A DNA stretch of 64,000 nt from Segatella baroniae DSM 16972 = JCM 13447 (GCF_000426585.1 NZ_AUFQ01000003.1:124001-188000), one strand, 5' to 3'. Counted from the stretch's first letter, positions 43,425-53,032 are shown. Numbers and translations: made by a program. The notes: generated from the letters alone by a model not told the origin.

Positions 43425-44663
43425 ATGGAACAAATCAAGAAAGAACAGATATTGATCAGCATTACCGGACAGGACCGCCCGGGGCTGACTGCGTCGATCA
43501 TGACGATTCTCTCCCGCTACAATACGCAGATACTCGACATCGGACAGGCCGACATCCATAGCACCTTGTCGCTCGGAATCCTCGTCAGAATGGATGAAAG
43601 CTACTCCGGACAGGTGATGAAGGAGTTGCTTTTCAAGACCACCGAACTGGGAGTGAACATCGGATTCTCGCCCATCAGCGACCTCGAATACGAAAGCTGG
43701 GTGGGCAGGCAAGGCAAAAACAGGTATATCCTGACCATCATCGGCAGGCAGTTGGCAGCCAAGCAGATTGCTTCAGCCACACAAATCATTGCGGCGCAAG
43801 GCTTGAACATCGACTCGATTCTGCGGCTGACCGGTCGCCAGAGCATTCTAAACCCGGAGAAGAACGTCAGGGCCTGCATTGAATTTTCACTGCGGGGAAC
43901 ACCGGAAAACAACGGCCAAATGCAGGAACAGCTGATGAAGATGTCGGCCGACATGGGCATAGACTTCTCTTTCCAGCGAGACGACATGTACCGCAGAATG
44001 CGCCGTCTCATCTGCTTCGACATGGACTCGACGCTGATTCAGACGGAATGTATCGACGAACTGGCCGAGCGTGCCGGGGTCGGAGACCAGGTAAGGGAGA
44101 TTACCGAGAGGGCAATGAGGGGCGAAATAGACTTCCAGGAGAGTTTCACGGAAAGGGTGAAACTGCTCAAGGGCTTGGATGCGCATGTCATGCAGGACAT
44201 CGCCGAACACCTGCCCATCACGGAAGGGACTGACCGTCTCATGTCGGTATTGAAGACATGTGGCTACAAGATTGCGATTCTCAGTGGTGGCTTCACCTAC
44301 TTCGGCGAATATCTGCAACGCCGCTACGGCATTGATTATGTCTATGCCAACGAACTGGAGATTGACGAAAACGGCAAACTCACGGGCAATTATCTGGGCG
44401 AAATCGTAGACGGACACCGCAAAGCCGAACTACTGAAGCTGATTGCGCAGGTGGAAAAGGTGAATCTGGCACAGACAATAGCCGTCGGCGACGGTGCCAA
44501 CGACCTGCCCATGATCTCTGAAGCGGGTCTGGGTATCGCCTTCCATGCCAAGCCTAGGGTTGTGGCCAACGCCAAACAAAGTATCAACAACATCGGACTG
44601 GACGGCATTCTCTACTTCCTCGGATTCAAAGACAGCTACCTCGGAGAGCAAGGAAGGCTGTGA
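43425..44663 (+). CDS. serB: Phosphoserine phosphatase SerB with two ACT domains
   Basis: 412 residues. It removes phosphate from L-3-phosphoserine, the last step of serine synthesis. Residues 8-80 (ILISITGQDRPGLTASIMTI) and about 100-175 (YILTIIGRQLAAKQIASATQ) are ACT regulatory domains, which often bind serine. The HAD phosphatase follows: CFDMDSTLIQTECIDELAER near 194 (nucleophile Asp), LSGGFTYFGE near 288, and VGDGANDLPMIS near 352. Confidence 0.96.
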   Translation: MEQIKKEQILISITGQDRPGLTASIMTILSRYNTQILDIGQADIHSTLSLGILVRMDESYSGQVMKELLFKTTELGVNIGFSPISDLEYESWVGRQGKNRYILTIIGRQLAAKQIASATQIIAAQGLNIDSILRLTGRQSILNPEKNVRACIEFSLRGTPENNGQMQEQLMKMSADMGIDFSFQRDDMYRRMRRLICFDMDSTLIQTECIDELAERAGVGDQVREITERAMRGEIDFQESFTERVKLLKGLDAHVMQDIAEHLPITEGTDRLMSVLKTCGYKIAILSGGFTYFGEYLQRRYGIDYVYANELEIDENGKLTGNYLGEIVDGHRKAELLKLIAQVEKVNLAQTIAVGDGANDLPMISEAGLGIAFHAKPRVVANAKQSINNIGLDGILYFLGFKDSYLGEQGRL

Positions 44664-44706
44664 TGGCCCCAAAAAGTTGAATATTAAACTACACGTTGGT
44701 TTCGAT

Positions 44707-44763
44707 TTATTGCTGTCCGGTAAACCTTTTTCCCGCATATAAAAGTTTACTGGACAGCAATAA
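44707..44763. repeat. 19-bp inverted repeat downstream of serB
   Basis: Arms 44707-44725 and 44745-44763 are complementary except for one position that is a G-U pair in plus-strand RNA; the loop is 19 nt. No U-run follows, so it is not a typical terminator. It marks the left edge of an AT-rich patch. Confidence 0.6.
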
Positions 44764-44778
44764 TTAATCACCTCAGAA

Positions 44779-45075
44779 TTACTTATAATCAATATGAATA
44801 TTTTTTTCAGCCATATCAAGTTGAACTTTTGGAGTTTCATCTAAATAAAACGTATTTGATTTTACTGATTGGGCTAAAACCTCACGAGAAACTTTCTTTC
44901 TTGCGACCCAGTTACTCACCTTAGCTTCAGTTCTTGGCTCAAATAATTCCCAACCTTGCAATGTCAGATAATTTAGACCATCTATTTGGTTGTTGAAAAC
45001 AACAGTTCGCCCAACTTCATTTTTTAAAATAGATGGTTTGGACATTGCCAGACATAAAGAGACTAAAACAAGCAA
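44779..45075 (-). CDS. Small protein of unknown function, start uncertain
   Basis: 98 residues if read from TTG at 45075; the first ATG in frame is at 45045. The frame upstream is closed by TAA six codons before the TTG, and the residues after that stop (RKSTFLLVLVSLCLAMS) look like a signal peptide without its initiator. An ATG in another frame (MIFAVNRKFN) lies just upstream, and one extra A in the AAAA run would join the two. So the gene may be frameshifted. The mature part (NNQIDGLNYLTLQGWELFEP) resembles small exported Bacteroidota proteins of unknown role. AT-rich compared with its neighbours. Confidence 0.5.
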   Translation of the reverse strand: MLVLVSLCLAMSKPSILKNEVGRTVVFNNQIDGLNYLTLQGWELFEPRTEAKVSNWVARKKVSREVLAQSVKSNTFYLDETPKVQLDMAEKNIHIDYK

Positions 45076-45133
45076 AAAGGTCGATTTTCGTTAAACTTCC
45101 TATTTACGGCAAATATCATACTGTTTTTTTTCG

Positions 45134-45141
45134 TAAATTTG
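45134..45141 (+). promoter_or_regulatory. Predicted -7 element of the CBM9-like gene
   Basis: TAAATTTG, 29 nt before the ATG at 45171. The -33 side is not recognisable. Confidence 0.45.
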
Positions 45142-45170
45142 CAAGGAAGTAATCATATAAATATTGTTTT

Positions 45171-45824
45171 ATGGAAAATATAAAAGTGGCCAGGCTTGAA
45201 ACGCAATCTATAGATCTCAGCACGGCGATAAAGTTGCTGGATGAACAACATGTAGCATATACTGATGTGACCAACGCCAACTGGTCTGCCGATTATCCTT
45301 ACAAACCTGAGTTTTCATTCCGTATGGCACATAACGGCCAATGCCTAATCATAGAATATCGCGTGAAAGAAACAAGCATTGCTTCCGTTGCCGGCCGTGA
45401 CAATGGCAAAGTGTGGGAAGATTCCTGCTGCGAATTTTTCTCACAGCTTCCTGGCGATGACTTCTATTATAATATGGAATGTAATTGCACCGGCCGGTTG
45501 CTTATCGGATGTGGTCCGGTCCGTGAAGGCCGACAGCTGGCTCCTGCATCTGTTCTTGACAAAGTGATGAGATGGAGTTCGTTAGGTTCGGATGACATAG
45601 CACTTACTGAAGGCGATTTCACTTGGAACATGGTTCTTGTCATTCCCACAGAGGCATGGTTTCAATCTAATATCCAGAGCTTTGACGGTATGAAGTTGAA
45701 AGCCAACATTTATAAATGTGGTGACAAATTGAGCCGGCCACATTTCCTGTCATGGAACAAGGTCGACATCGAGAAGCCGGATTTCCATCGTCCAGATTTC
45801 TTTGGCGACATACTCATGGGATAA
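45171..45824 (+). CDS. CBM9-like (DOMON-type) carbohydrate-binding protein
   Basis: 217 residues without a signal peptide. Segments FSFRMAHNGQCLIIEYRVKE near residue 48, GKVWEDSCCEFFSQLPGDDF near 82 and HFLSWNKVDIEKPDFHRPDF near 193 match the carbohydrate-binding family 9-like proteins of Bacteroidota, a beta-sandwich. The lack of an export signal suggests a cytoplasmic protein; ligand unknown. Confidence 0.85.
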   Translation: MENIKVARLETQSIDLSTAIKLLDEQHVAYTDVTNANWSADYPYKPEFSFRMAHNGQCLIIEYRVKETSIASVAGRDNGKVWEDSCCEFFSQLPGDDFYYNMECNCTGRLLIGCGPVREGRQLAPASVLDKVMRWSSLGSDDIALTEGDFTWNMVLVIPTEAWFQSNIQSFDGMKLKANIYKCGDKLSRPHFLSWNKVDIEKPDFHRPDFFGDILMG

Positions 45825-45840
45825 TAAGGCAGAGCTTTAT

Positions 45841-45871
45841 TTTGTAAATTGATACTTTTCTATTACTTTTG
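45841..45871 (+). promoter_or_regulatory. Predicted promoter of glnS
   Basis: TTTG at 45841-45844, 19 nt spacer, TACTTTTG at 45864-45871. Full consensus match; leader about 15 nt. Confidence 0.7.
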
Positions 45872-45892
45872 CATTATTAATAGAGTAAGAAT

Positions 45893-47605
45893 ATGGCAGT
45901 TACAGAAGAATTACCAAAAGAGGAAAAGCGTGGAATAAGTTTTGTAGAACAACTTGTCGAGAAGGACTTGGAGGAAGGAAAAAACAATGGCCGAATCCAA
46001 ACTCGTTTCCCGCCGGAGCCCAACGGCTATCTCCATATCGGGCATGCCAAGGCCATCTGCATGGATTTCGGTATAGCAGAGAAATACAAGGGCATATGTA
46101 ATTTGCGCTTTGATGACACGAATCCCAGCAAGGAAAATACGGAATATGTCGAAAACATCCTGAATGACATTGAGTGGTTGGGCTTCAAATGGCAAAATAT
46201 CTATTACGCATCTGATTATTTCGAGAAGCTGTGGGAGTTTGCTGTCTGGATGATTCAGAAAGGACATGCCTATGTTGATGAGCAGACAGCCCAGGAAATC
46301 GCCGACCAGAAGGGAACGCCAACCACTCCCGGAACTGCCAGTCCCTATAGAGACAGACCTGTGGAGGAAAATCTCAGGCTGTTCGAGCAGATGAATACGC
46401 CAGAAGCCGTGGAAGGCAGCATGGTGCTTCGTGCGAAACTTGACATGGGCAACTCCAACATGCACTTTCGCGATCCCATCATGTACAGAATCATTCATAT
46501 CCCACACCACCGGACAGGTACGAAGTGGCACGCCTACCCCATGTATGACTTTGCACATGGACAAAGCGACTTCTTTGAAGGGGTGACCCATAGCATCTGC
46601 ACGCTTGAGTTTGTCCCCCATCGTCCGCTATACGACAAATTTGTCGATTTCTTGTTGGAAAAAGAAAATGACAGCAACGCCAATTACAGACCTCGGCAGA
46701 TAGAGTTCAACCGACTCAACCTGACCTATACGGTGATGAGCAAGCGCAAGTTGCACGCCTTGGTTGACATGCACCTGGTCAATGGGTGGGACGACCCTCG
46801 CATGCCGACATTGTGTGGAATGCGTCGTAGAGGTTATAGCCCAGAGAGCATTCGCAACTTCATCGACTCCATCGGCTATACGAAATTCGACGCCTTGAAC
46901 GACATCGCTCTACTGGAGTCTTGTGTGCGCGAAGACTTGAACAAGAGAGCCTTCCGCGTGAGTGCCGTACTTGATCCCGTGAAATTGGTTATAACCAATT
47001 ATCCCGAAGATTTGAAAGAAGAATTAGTCGCTGTCAACAATCCGGAAAACGAACAGGATGGCACACATACCATAACGTTCTCAAAGAATTTATGGATAGA
47101 ACGTGACGACTTCATGGAAGAAGCTCCGAAGAAGTTCTTCCGTATGACTCCCGGCAAAGAGGTTCGTCTGAAGAATGCCTATATCGTCACCTGTACAGGC
47201 TGTACAAAGGATGAGAATGGCAACATCATAGAAATTCAGGCAGAATACGATCCAACAAGCAAGAGTGGTGAGAGCGGAGCCAACAGGAAAGTGAAAGGTA
47301 CATTGCATTGGGTGTCTGCCGATGATTGCCAGAAGGCGGAGGTTCGTGAGTACGACCGTCTCTTCACGGTGGAAGACCCGTCCGCAGACGAACGTGACTT
47401 CTTGGATTTGCTCAATAAAGACAGCTATATCGTAAGGAACAATTGTTATATAGAAAACTGGGCAGCCGAAAAACAGCCTGGCGAGTATTTGCAGTTCCAA
47501 CGAATCGGATATTTCATGAAAGATCCCGACTCCGTGGCTGAACATTTGGTTTTCAACAAGACCGTCGGCTTGAAAGACGCATGGGCAAAACTTAACACCA
47601 AGTAA
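45893..47605 (+). CDS. glnS: Glutamine--tRNA ligase
   Basis: 570 residues, normal for class I GlnRS. The HIGH motif appears as YLHIGHAKAICMDFG near residue 45 and the KMSKS equivalent as VMSKRKLHALV near 281. The C-terminal half holds the two anticodon-binding barrels. RPRQIEFNRLNLTYTVMSKR-type sequence and IPHHRTGTKWHAYPMYDFAH separate it from glutamyl-tRNA synthetase. Own promoter and terminator are visible. Confidence 0.97.
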   Translation: MAVTEELPKEEKRGISFVEQLVEKDLEEGKNNGRIQTRFPPEPNGYLHIGHAKAICMDFGIAEKYKGICNLRFDDTNPSKENTEYVENILNDIEWLGFKWQNIYYASDYFEKLWEFAVWMIQKGHAYVDEQTAQEIADQKGTPTTPGTASPYRDRPVEENLRLFEQMNTPEAVEGSMVLRAKLDMGNSNMHFRDPIMYRIIHIPHHRTGTKWHAYPMYDFAHGQSDFFEGVTHSICTLEFVPHRPLYDKFVDFLLEKENDSNANYRPRQIEFNRLNLTYTVMSKRKLHALVDMHLVNGWDDPRMPTLCGMRRRGYSPESIRNFIDSIGYTKFDALNDIALLESCVREDLNKRAFRVSAVLDPVKLVITNYPEDLKEELVAVNNPENEQDGTHTITFSKNLWIERDDFMEEAPKKFFRMTPGKEVRLKNAYIVTCTGCTKDENGNIIEIQAEYDPTSKSGESGANRKVKGTLHWVSADDCQKAEVREYDRLFTVEDPSADERDFLDLLNKDSYIVRNNCYIENWAAEKQPGEYLQFQRIGYFMKDPDSVAEHLVFNKTVGLKDAWAKLNTK

Positions 47606-47611
47606 ATACAG

Positions 47612-47648
47612 TTGAGCCATAGGCGAATCCTATGGCTCAATTTGTTTG
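47612..47648 (+). terminator. Terminator after glnS
   Basis: Perfect 12-bp stem (47612-47623, 47629-47640), loop CGAAT, then TTTGTTTG. Confidence 0.75.
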
Positions 47649-47723
47649 CAATCAAAAAAGCCTTACACGCGTCCCCCTATTCCATTATCTTACAAACAAC
47701 AAGTAACATTTTAGACTTCAATC

Positions 47724-48353
47724 ATGTCCATACTCTCTTATCTTCTAAATAATCTCAATTATTTCACGGTATGGTTCCTTATGCTGTTGGAAAGCACAGT
47801 GATACCGGTTCCCTCGGAATTAGTCGTTTCGCCTGCCGCCTATCATGCGGCAGGAGGCAACCTGAACATCTGGCTTGTCATCCTGTTGGCGACAGTGGGC
47901 GCCGATTGCGGTGCGACCATCAACTATGTTGCAGGCTATTATCTGGGGCGCCCCATCATCTATCGCTTTGCCGAAAGCAAGTGGGGAAAGCTTTGCTTGC
48001 TTAACAGACAAAAGGTCGAGAAAAGCGAAGCCTACTTCAACAATCACGGCATGGTTGCGACCATAACGGGCAGGCTGATTCCCGGAATCAGACACCTGAT
48101 ATCCATTCCCGCCGGTCTTGCAAAGATGCACTATGGAAAGTTTTTGCTTTATACGACGATAGGTGCCGGCGTTTGGAATTGCATTCTCGCTTTCCTGGGA
48201 TGGTATCTGTATTCCATTGTACCCGAAGACAAACTTGGAGAAGCCATAGAATCCTATAGCGAATACATCAAATATGCAATCATAGGTGCGCTTGTGTTGG
48301 CAATTGCCTATTTTGCCCTGCGGAAAACCATCAAATCATATAAAAAGAATTAA
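47724..48353 (+). CDS. DedA-family membrane protein
   Basis: 209 residues. The DedA core is seen as LESTVIPVPSELVVSPAAYH near residue 21, GADCGATINYVAGYYLGRP near 55 and GRLIPGIRHLISIPAGLAKM near 114. Five to six hydrophobic segments. DedA proteins act in membrane lipid handling, some as undecaprenyl phosphate or phosphatidylethanolamine flippases; the specific substrate here is unknown. Confidence 0.92.
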   Translation: MSILSYLLNNLNYFTVWFLMLLESTVIPVPSELVVSPAAYHAAGGNLNIWLVILLATVGADCGATINYVAGYYLGRPIIYRFAESKWGKLCLLNRQKVEKSEAYFNNHGMVATITGRLIPGIRHLISIPAGLAKMHYGKFLLYTTIGAGVWNCILAFLGWYLYSIVPEDKLGEAIESYSEYIKYAIIGALVLAIAYFALRKTIKSYKKN

Positions 48354-48358
48354 ATTAC

Positions 48359-48363
48359 GGAGG
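48359..48363 (+). promoter_or_regulatory. Shine-Dalgarno site deciding the DUF4301 start
   Basis: GGAGG, 8 nt before the ATG at 48372. Such a strong site is rare in this window and favours the ATG over the TTG at 48366. Confidence 0.65.
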
Positions 48364-48371
48364 ATTTGTTT

Positions 48372-49895
48372 ATGCTACTGACAGAAACTGACAAGATTCA
48401 GATTGAAAAGCGAGGGATGACGGAAACACAGGTTGTCCGCCAGTTGAAACAACTCTCGGAAGGTTTTCCTTATTTAAAATTGAAAGCGGCGGCAACGATA
48501 GATGCAGGCGTCTTGAGACTGACCGAACAGGAACGGAAGAAATATCAAGCGCTGTGGAAAGATTATCGAGCCAGCGGAAAAAAACGGATTCTAAAGTTCG
48601 TGCCTGCCAGTGGTGCTGCAAGTAGGATGTTCAAAGACCTGTTTGCTTTTCTTTCAGCAGACTATGACAAGCCGAAAACCGACTATGAAAAGGAGTTCTT
48701 TGCCCATCTAACAGAATTTGCGTTCTACGAGGCCTTGAATGCGGCTTGCCTTAAGAATCAAGGAGAGGCAATCCCTGCTCTTCTTGAAAAATCCCGCTAC
48801 AAAGATGTCGTAGAAAATCTGCTGTTGCCTTGTGGCCTCAATTACGGCCAGCTGCCCAAGGGATTGATTCTGTTCCATCATTACCGTGATGAAAACCGCA
48901 CTCCCATGGAGGAGCATTTGGTGGAGGCAGCCTTATACGCAAGCTCCAATGGCACGGCGGAAGTGCATTACACGGTCAGCCATGAGCACCTGAAGCTGTT
49001 TAAGGAGAAGGTGAATGAAAAAGCTGCCGGCATAGAAAAGAAATATGGCTTGAAACTAAACATATCCTTTTCCGAGCAGAAACCCAGCACCGATACGATT
49101 GCGGTGAACCCCGACAACACTCCTTTCAGGAATGAAGACGGCACCCTACTCTTCCGTCCGGGTGGACACGGCGCCCTGATAGAGAATCTGAATGACATCC
49201 AGGCCGACATCGTCTTCGTGAAGAATATAGACAACGTCACGCCAGACCGGCTGAAATCGGACACGACAACATACAAGGAGATCATTGCGGGTGTTCTTGT
49301 CGAGAAGCAGACACAGGCTTTCAGGTATCTTGACATCTTGGATAACGGCGAATATTCACATGAGTTGCTGCAAGAGATAGTCAGATTCCTCCAACGGGAT
49401 TTGTGTTGCAGGAAGGAAGACCTGAAAGAGTTGGAAGATGCCGATTTGACTTGCTACTTGAAGAAAAAGCTGAATCGTCCCATGCGCGTCTGTGGCGTTG
49501 TCAAGAATGTGGGCGAACCCGGAGGCGGTCCCTTTGTCGTTTACAATCAGGATGGCACCACAAGTCTCCAGATTCTGGAAAGCAGCCAGATAGACACACG
49601 CAATGAAGAGTTTGTCAAGATGTTTACCAATGGCACTCACTTCAACCCCGTCGACCTCGTGTGCGCCACCTATAATTATAAAGGTGAGAAATTCAATCTT
49701 CCGGACTACGTAGACCACAATACAGGCTTTATCAGTCACAAGAGCAAGAATGGAAAAGAATTGAAGGCTTTGGAGCTTCCCGGTCTTTGGAATGGTGCCA
49801 TGAGCGATTGGAATACGATTTTTGTCGAAGTTCCCCTCAGCACCTTCAACCCGGTGAAGGTGGTGAATGACCTCTTAAGGGAGCAACACCAATAA
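48372..49895 (+). CDS. DUF4301 family protein
   Basis: 507 residues. The family is recognised by KRILKFVPASGAASRMFKDL near residue 72, FRPGGHGALIENLNDIQADI near 264, and RVCGVVKNVGEPGGGPFVV near 373. GGHGALIENLN and PASGAASRMFK have the look of a nucleotidyltransferase-type sugar nucleotide fold, but I cannot assign a reaction. It lies 12 nt after the DedA gene and 14 nt before the relA-like gene, so the run may be one operon. Confidence 0.85.
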   Translation: MLLTETDKIQIEKRGMTETQVVRQLKQLSEGFPYLKLKAAATIDAGVLRLTEQERKKYQALWKDYRASGKKRILKFVPASGAASRMFKDLFAFLSADYDKPKTDYEKEFFAHLTEFAFYEALNAACLKNQGEAIPALLEKSRYKDVVENLLLPCGLNYGQLPKGLILFHHYRDENRTPMEEHLVEAALYASSNGTAEVHYTVSHEHLKLFKEKVNEKAAGIEKKYGLKLNISFSEQKPSTDTIAVNPDNTPFRNEDGTLLFRPGGHGALIENLNDIQADIVFVKNIDNVTPDRLKSDTTTYKEIIAGVLVEKQTQAFRYLDILDNGEYSHELLQEIVRFLQRDLCCRKEDLKELEDADLTCYLKKKLNRPMRVCGVVKNVGEPGGGPFVVYNQDGTTSLQILESSQIDTRNEEFVKMFTNGTHFNPVDLVCATYNYKGEKFNLPDYVDHNTGFISHKSKNGKELKALELPGLWNGAMSDWNTIFVEVPLSTFNPVKVVNDLLREQHQ

Positions 49896-49909
49896 CATTG
49901 TTTTATAGT

Positions 49910-52126
49910 ATGGTAGAGAAATTCGAGTTCACGCAAGAAGAGTTGGCGGAAACGACACGGTTGCTGTCACTTTTGAGTAAATCCGTTGCGGACACCTTGT
50001 GGCCTGACGACGAAAGAAAACTTCGTCGGCAGATAATGCAGGCCATTCGCGAGGGGCGGCTGAAGCGGGACGCCTTCGGCCTGAATCCCATCCTGCAAGG
50101 CCTGCGCACTGCGGAAATTGCTGTGAACGAAATAGGTTTGAAGCGTGACAGCGTCCTCTCTATCCTACTCTATTATGGCGTTGTAACCGAATCCTCGACC
50201 TTAGATAACATCAAAGCCGAATATGGCGAAGGCGTCGCCCACATCATCCATGGCTTGGTAAAAGTGCAGGAGCTGTACAAGAAGAATCCCGTGATTGAAA
50301 GCGAGAATTTCCGAAATCTGCTGATATCGTTCTCCGAAGACATGCGGGTCATCTTGATCATGATTGCCGACCGGGTCAATCTGATGCGTCAGATTCGTGA
50401 TACCGAGCAGAAGGAAGCCCAACGGGCCATCTCCGAAGAGGCAAGCTATCTGTATGCGCCCTTGGCCCACAAGCTCGGACTCTACAAATTGAAGAGTGAA
50501 CTGGAGGACTTGAGCCTGAAATATCTGGAACACGACGCATACTACCTGATCAAAACAAAGCTGAACGCGACGAAGGAGGCGCGCGACGCGTATATCCAAA
50601 GGTTTGTACAACCTTTGGACGAACGCCTGAAAGCGGCGGGCTTGCACTATCACATGAAAGGCCGCACCAAGAGCATTCACTCCATTTGGCAGAAGATGAA
50701 AAAGCAGAAATGCAATTTCGAGGGCATTTACGACCTTTTCGCCATACGAATCATCATCGATTCTCCCGTCGAACGTGAAAAAATGTTGTGCTGGCAAGTC
50801 TATTCCATCGTGACAGACATGTATCAGCCCAATCCGAAAAGGCTTCGCGACTGGCTCAGCGTTCCCAAGACCAACGGCTATGAGAGCCTTCACATCACCG
50901 TGTTGGGCCCGGAAAGCAAGTGGGTCGAAGTGCAGATACGAACGGAACGCATGGACGAGGTGGCCGAACGAGGCCTGGCAGCCCATTGGCGGTACAAGGG
51001 AGTCAAAAGCGAAGGTGGAATCGACGAGTGGCTCGGCAGCATAAGGTCGGCCTTGGAGAACAATGACGACCTCCAACTGATGGACCAGTTCAAGATGGAC
51101 TTGTATGAAGACGAGGTGTATGTCTTCACGCCAAAAGGCGACTTGATCAAGTTTCCCAAAGGCGCCACCATACTGGACTTCGCCTATCACATCCATACCA
51201 ATATCGGCAACACCTGTGTCGGTGGAAAAATCAACGGGAAAGCCGTTTCCTTCAGGGAGACATTGCATTCGGGCGACACCATTGAAATCCTCACGCAAAG
51301 CAACCAGAAGCCCAAACGCGACTGGCTAAACATCGTCAAGAGCAGCAAGGCCAAGTCGAAGATACGTCTCGCCTTGAAAGAGACGCAGGCCAAGGAAGGC
51401 CTGATGGCCAAGGAATTGCTGGAACGAAGGTTCAAGAATCGCAAGCTGGAAATACAAGAATCGACAATGGCCCACCTCATCAAGAAGATGGGCTACAAGG
51501 AAAATTCGGAGTTCTACAAGGATGTTGCAGACGGAAAGCTCGACTCCAACCTCATCATAGAGCAATACACCGAGGTGTACAATCAGCAGCAGAATGTGGC
51601 CAACACGCCCCGGACGGCGGCCAGCGCCGAACTGTTCGCTTATGAAAACCCTCACGAGGAACTGGCACAGGGCAACGACGACGTCCTGATCATCGACAGA
51701 AACCTCAAGGGGATTGACTACAAGCTGGCCCAGTGCTGCCATCCCATATATGGCGACCAGGTCTTCGGCTTCGTCACGGTCAACGGCGGCATAACCATCC
51801 ACCGTTCAGACTGTCCGAACGCTCCCGAACTGCGCAAAAGATTCGGCTACCGCATCGTCAAAGCCAAATGGAGCGGCAAGGGAAACGGCCAGTACAGCAT
51901 TGCCATACGAGTCATCGGAACAGACGACATCGGTATCGTCAGCAATATAACGAACATCATTTCCAAGGAAGAGAAGATTGTAATGAGAAGCATTAACATA
52001 GACAGCAACGACGGCATTTTCAAAGGGAATCTCGTCGTTCAGCTTGACGACACGAGCAGGCTTGAGGCTCTGTTGAAGCGAATCCGAACCGTCAAAGGCG
52101 TGAAACAGGTTGACAGAATCTACTGA
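49910..52126 (+). CDS. relA: Long RelA/SpoT homologue, (p)ppGpp synthetase with inactive HD domain
   Basis: 738 residues from the ATG at 49910; a TTG at 49898 is less likely. The synthetase domain is intact: GRTKSIHSIWQKMKKQ near 249, YDLFAIRIIID near 272, KTNGYESLHITVLGP near 320, and EVQIRTERMDEVAERGLAAH near 340. In the N-terminal hydrolase domain the His-Asp pair is replaced by YY (residues 88-89, in LLYYGVVTES), so hydrolysis is not expected. TGS follows (VYVFTPKGDLIKFPKGATIL near 404) and the C-terminus has an ACT domain. Functionally it should be a synthesis-only, ribosome-responsive enzyme. Confidence 0.93.
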   Translation: MVEKFEFTQEELAETTRLLSLLSKSVADTLWPDDERKLRRQIMQAIREGRLKRDAFGLNPILQGLRTAEIAVNEIGLKRDSVLSILLYYGVVTESSTLDNIKAEYGEGVAHIIHGLVKVQELYKKNPVIESENFRNLLISFSEDMRVILIMIADRVNLMRQIRDTEQKEAQRAISEEASYLYAPLAHKLGLYKLKSELEDLSLKYLEHDAYYLIKTKLNATKEARDAYIQRFVQPLDERLKAAGLHYHMKGRTKSIHSIWQKMKKQKCNFEGIYDLFAIRIIIDSPVEREKMLCWQVYSIVTDMYQPNPKRLRDWLSVPKTNGYESLHITVLGPESKWVEVQIRTERMDEVAERGLAAHWRYKGVKSEGGIDEWLGSIRSALENNDDLQLMDQFKMDLYEDEVYVFTPKGDLIKFPKGATILDFAYHIHTNIGNTCVGGKINGKAVSFRETLHSGDTIEILTQSNQKPKRDWLNIVKSSKAKSKIRLALKETQAKEGLMAKELLERRFKNRKLEIQESTMAHLIKKMGYKENSEFYKDVADGKLDSNLIIEQYTEVYNQQQNVANTPRTAASAELFAYENPHEELAQGNDDVLIIDRNLKGIDYKLAQCCHPIYGDQVFGFVTVNGGITIHRSDCPNAPELRKRFGYRIVKAKWSGKGNGQYSIAIRVIGTDDIGIVSNITNIISKEEKIVMRSINIDSNDGIFKGNLVVQLDDTSRLEALLKRIRTVKGVKQVDRIY

Positions 52127-52159
52127 TTGCGGCTTTGGACAGAATGATTGGTTGAAAAC

Positions 52160-53032
52160 ATGATGAAGAAAGGAATCATCTTTCTGCTGACACTGTGGCT
52201 TTCCACCATGGGTGTGAGGGCGGCAATGCCGGATGGCGGCCGAGAGACAGACTATACAAGCGACGACAGCCTGAAAGTGGTGCGGCTGCTCGGCAAGAGC
52301 GGCAAGCCCCAATCGGCGGGCGAACTGATGGTGTACTTCGCCCGCCAGCTGCGGAATCTGCCGTATGTCGCCAAGACATTGGAGCGGAACAGCCGTGAGA
52401 GGCTGGTGGTGAACCTGCGCCAGCTGGACTGCACGACATACGTTGAAAACGTCATGGCACTGACCATGTGCGCAAAGGCGAACACGTTGCGGTTCGAGGA
52501 CTTCTACCGCACATTGCAAAGCATTCGCTATCATGGCGGCAATGTCGATTATGTTTCGAGGAAGCATTACTTTACCGATTGGATAAAGGCCAACTCGGAA
52601 GCGGGACACGTCAAAGAGATTTCCAGTCCCACTCCCCCCTTTTCCGCGACACAGAAACTGCAACTGGACTACATGTCCACCCATGTGGACTTCTATCCCA
52701 TGCTGAAAGGCCATTCCGACAGAGTGTCCAGGATAAAGACCGTCGAGAAAAGACTGAGCGACAAGTCGTGCCGCTATATACCCAAAACGGAAATCAAGAA
52801 CACGAAACTCCTGCGCGCGGTCATACACGACGGAGACATCATCGCCATCGTGACGAACAAGAAGGGGCTCGACACAAGCCACCTGGGCATTGCGGTCTGG
52901 CATGCGGACGGCCTGCACATGCTCAACGCCAGCCAGATTCGGAAGAAAGTCGTCGAAGAGCCCATGACCCTCAGGCAATACATGGACCGTCATCCCACAC
53001 AATTGGGGATAAGAATCGTGAGAGTGAAGTAG
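52160..53032 (+). CDS. DUF1460 exported protein, NlpC/P60-like amidase fold
   Basis: 290 residues with a signal peptide (IIFLLTLWLSTMGVRA, cleaved near 22). The DUF1460 family contains N-acetylmuramoyl-L-alanine amidase-like or endopeptidase-like cysteine enzymes acting on peptidoglycan fragments. The probable catalytic Cys is in QLDCTTYVENVMAL near residue 95, and the His in DTSHLGIAVWH near 240. An adjacent ATG at 52163 is an equal start candidate. It follows the relA-like gene by 33 nt. Confidence 0.85.
   Translation: MMKKGIIFLLTLWLSTMGVRAAMPDGGRETDYTSDDSLKVVRLLGKSGKPQSAGELMVYFARQLRNLPYVAKTLERNSRERLVVNLRQLDCTTYVENVMALTMCAKANTLRFEDFYRTLQSIRYHGGNVDYVSRKHYFTDWIKANSEAGHVKEISSPTPPFSATQKLQLDYMSTHVDFYPMLKGHSDRVSRIKTVEKRLSDKSCRYIPKTEIKNTKLLRAVIHDGDIIAIVTNKKGLDTSHLGIAVWHADGLHMLNASQIRKKVVEEPMTLRQYMDRHPTQLGIRIVRVK

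Noticed and set aside
44707..44763. 19-bp inverted repeat as transposon ends
   Set aside because: The arms are only 19 nt apart, no transposase lies near and no target-site duplication is evident.
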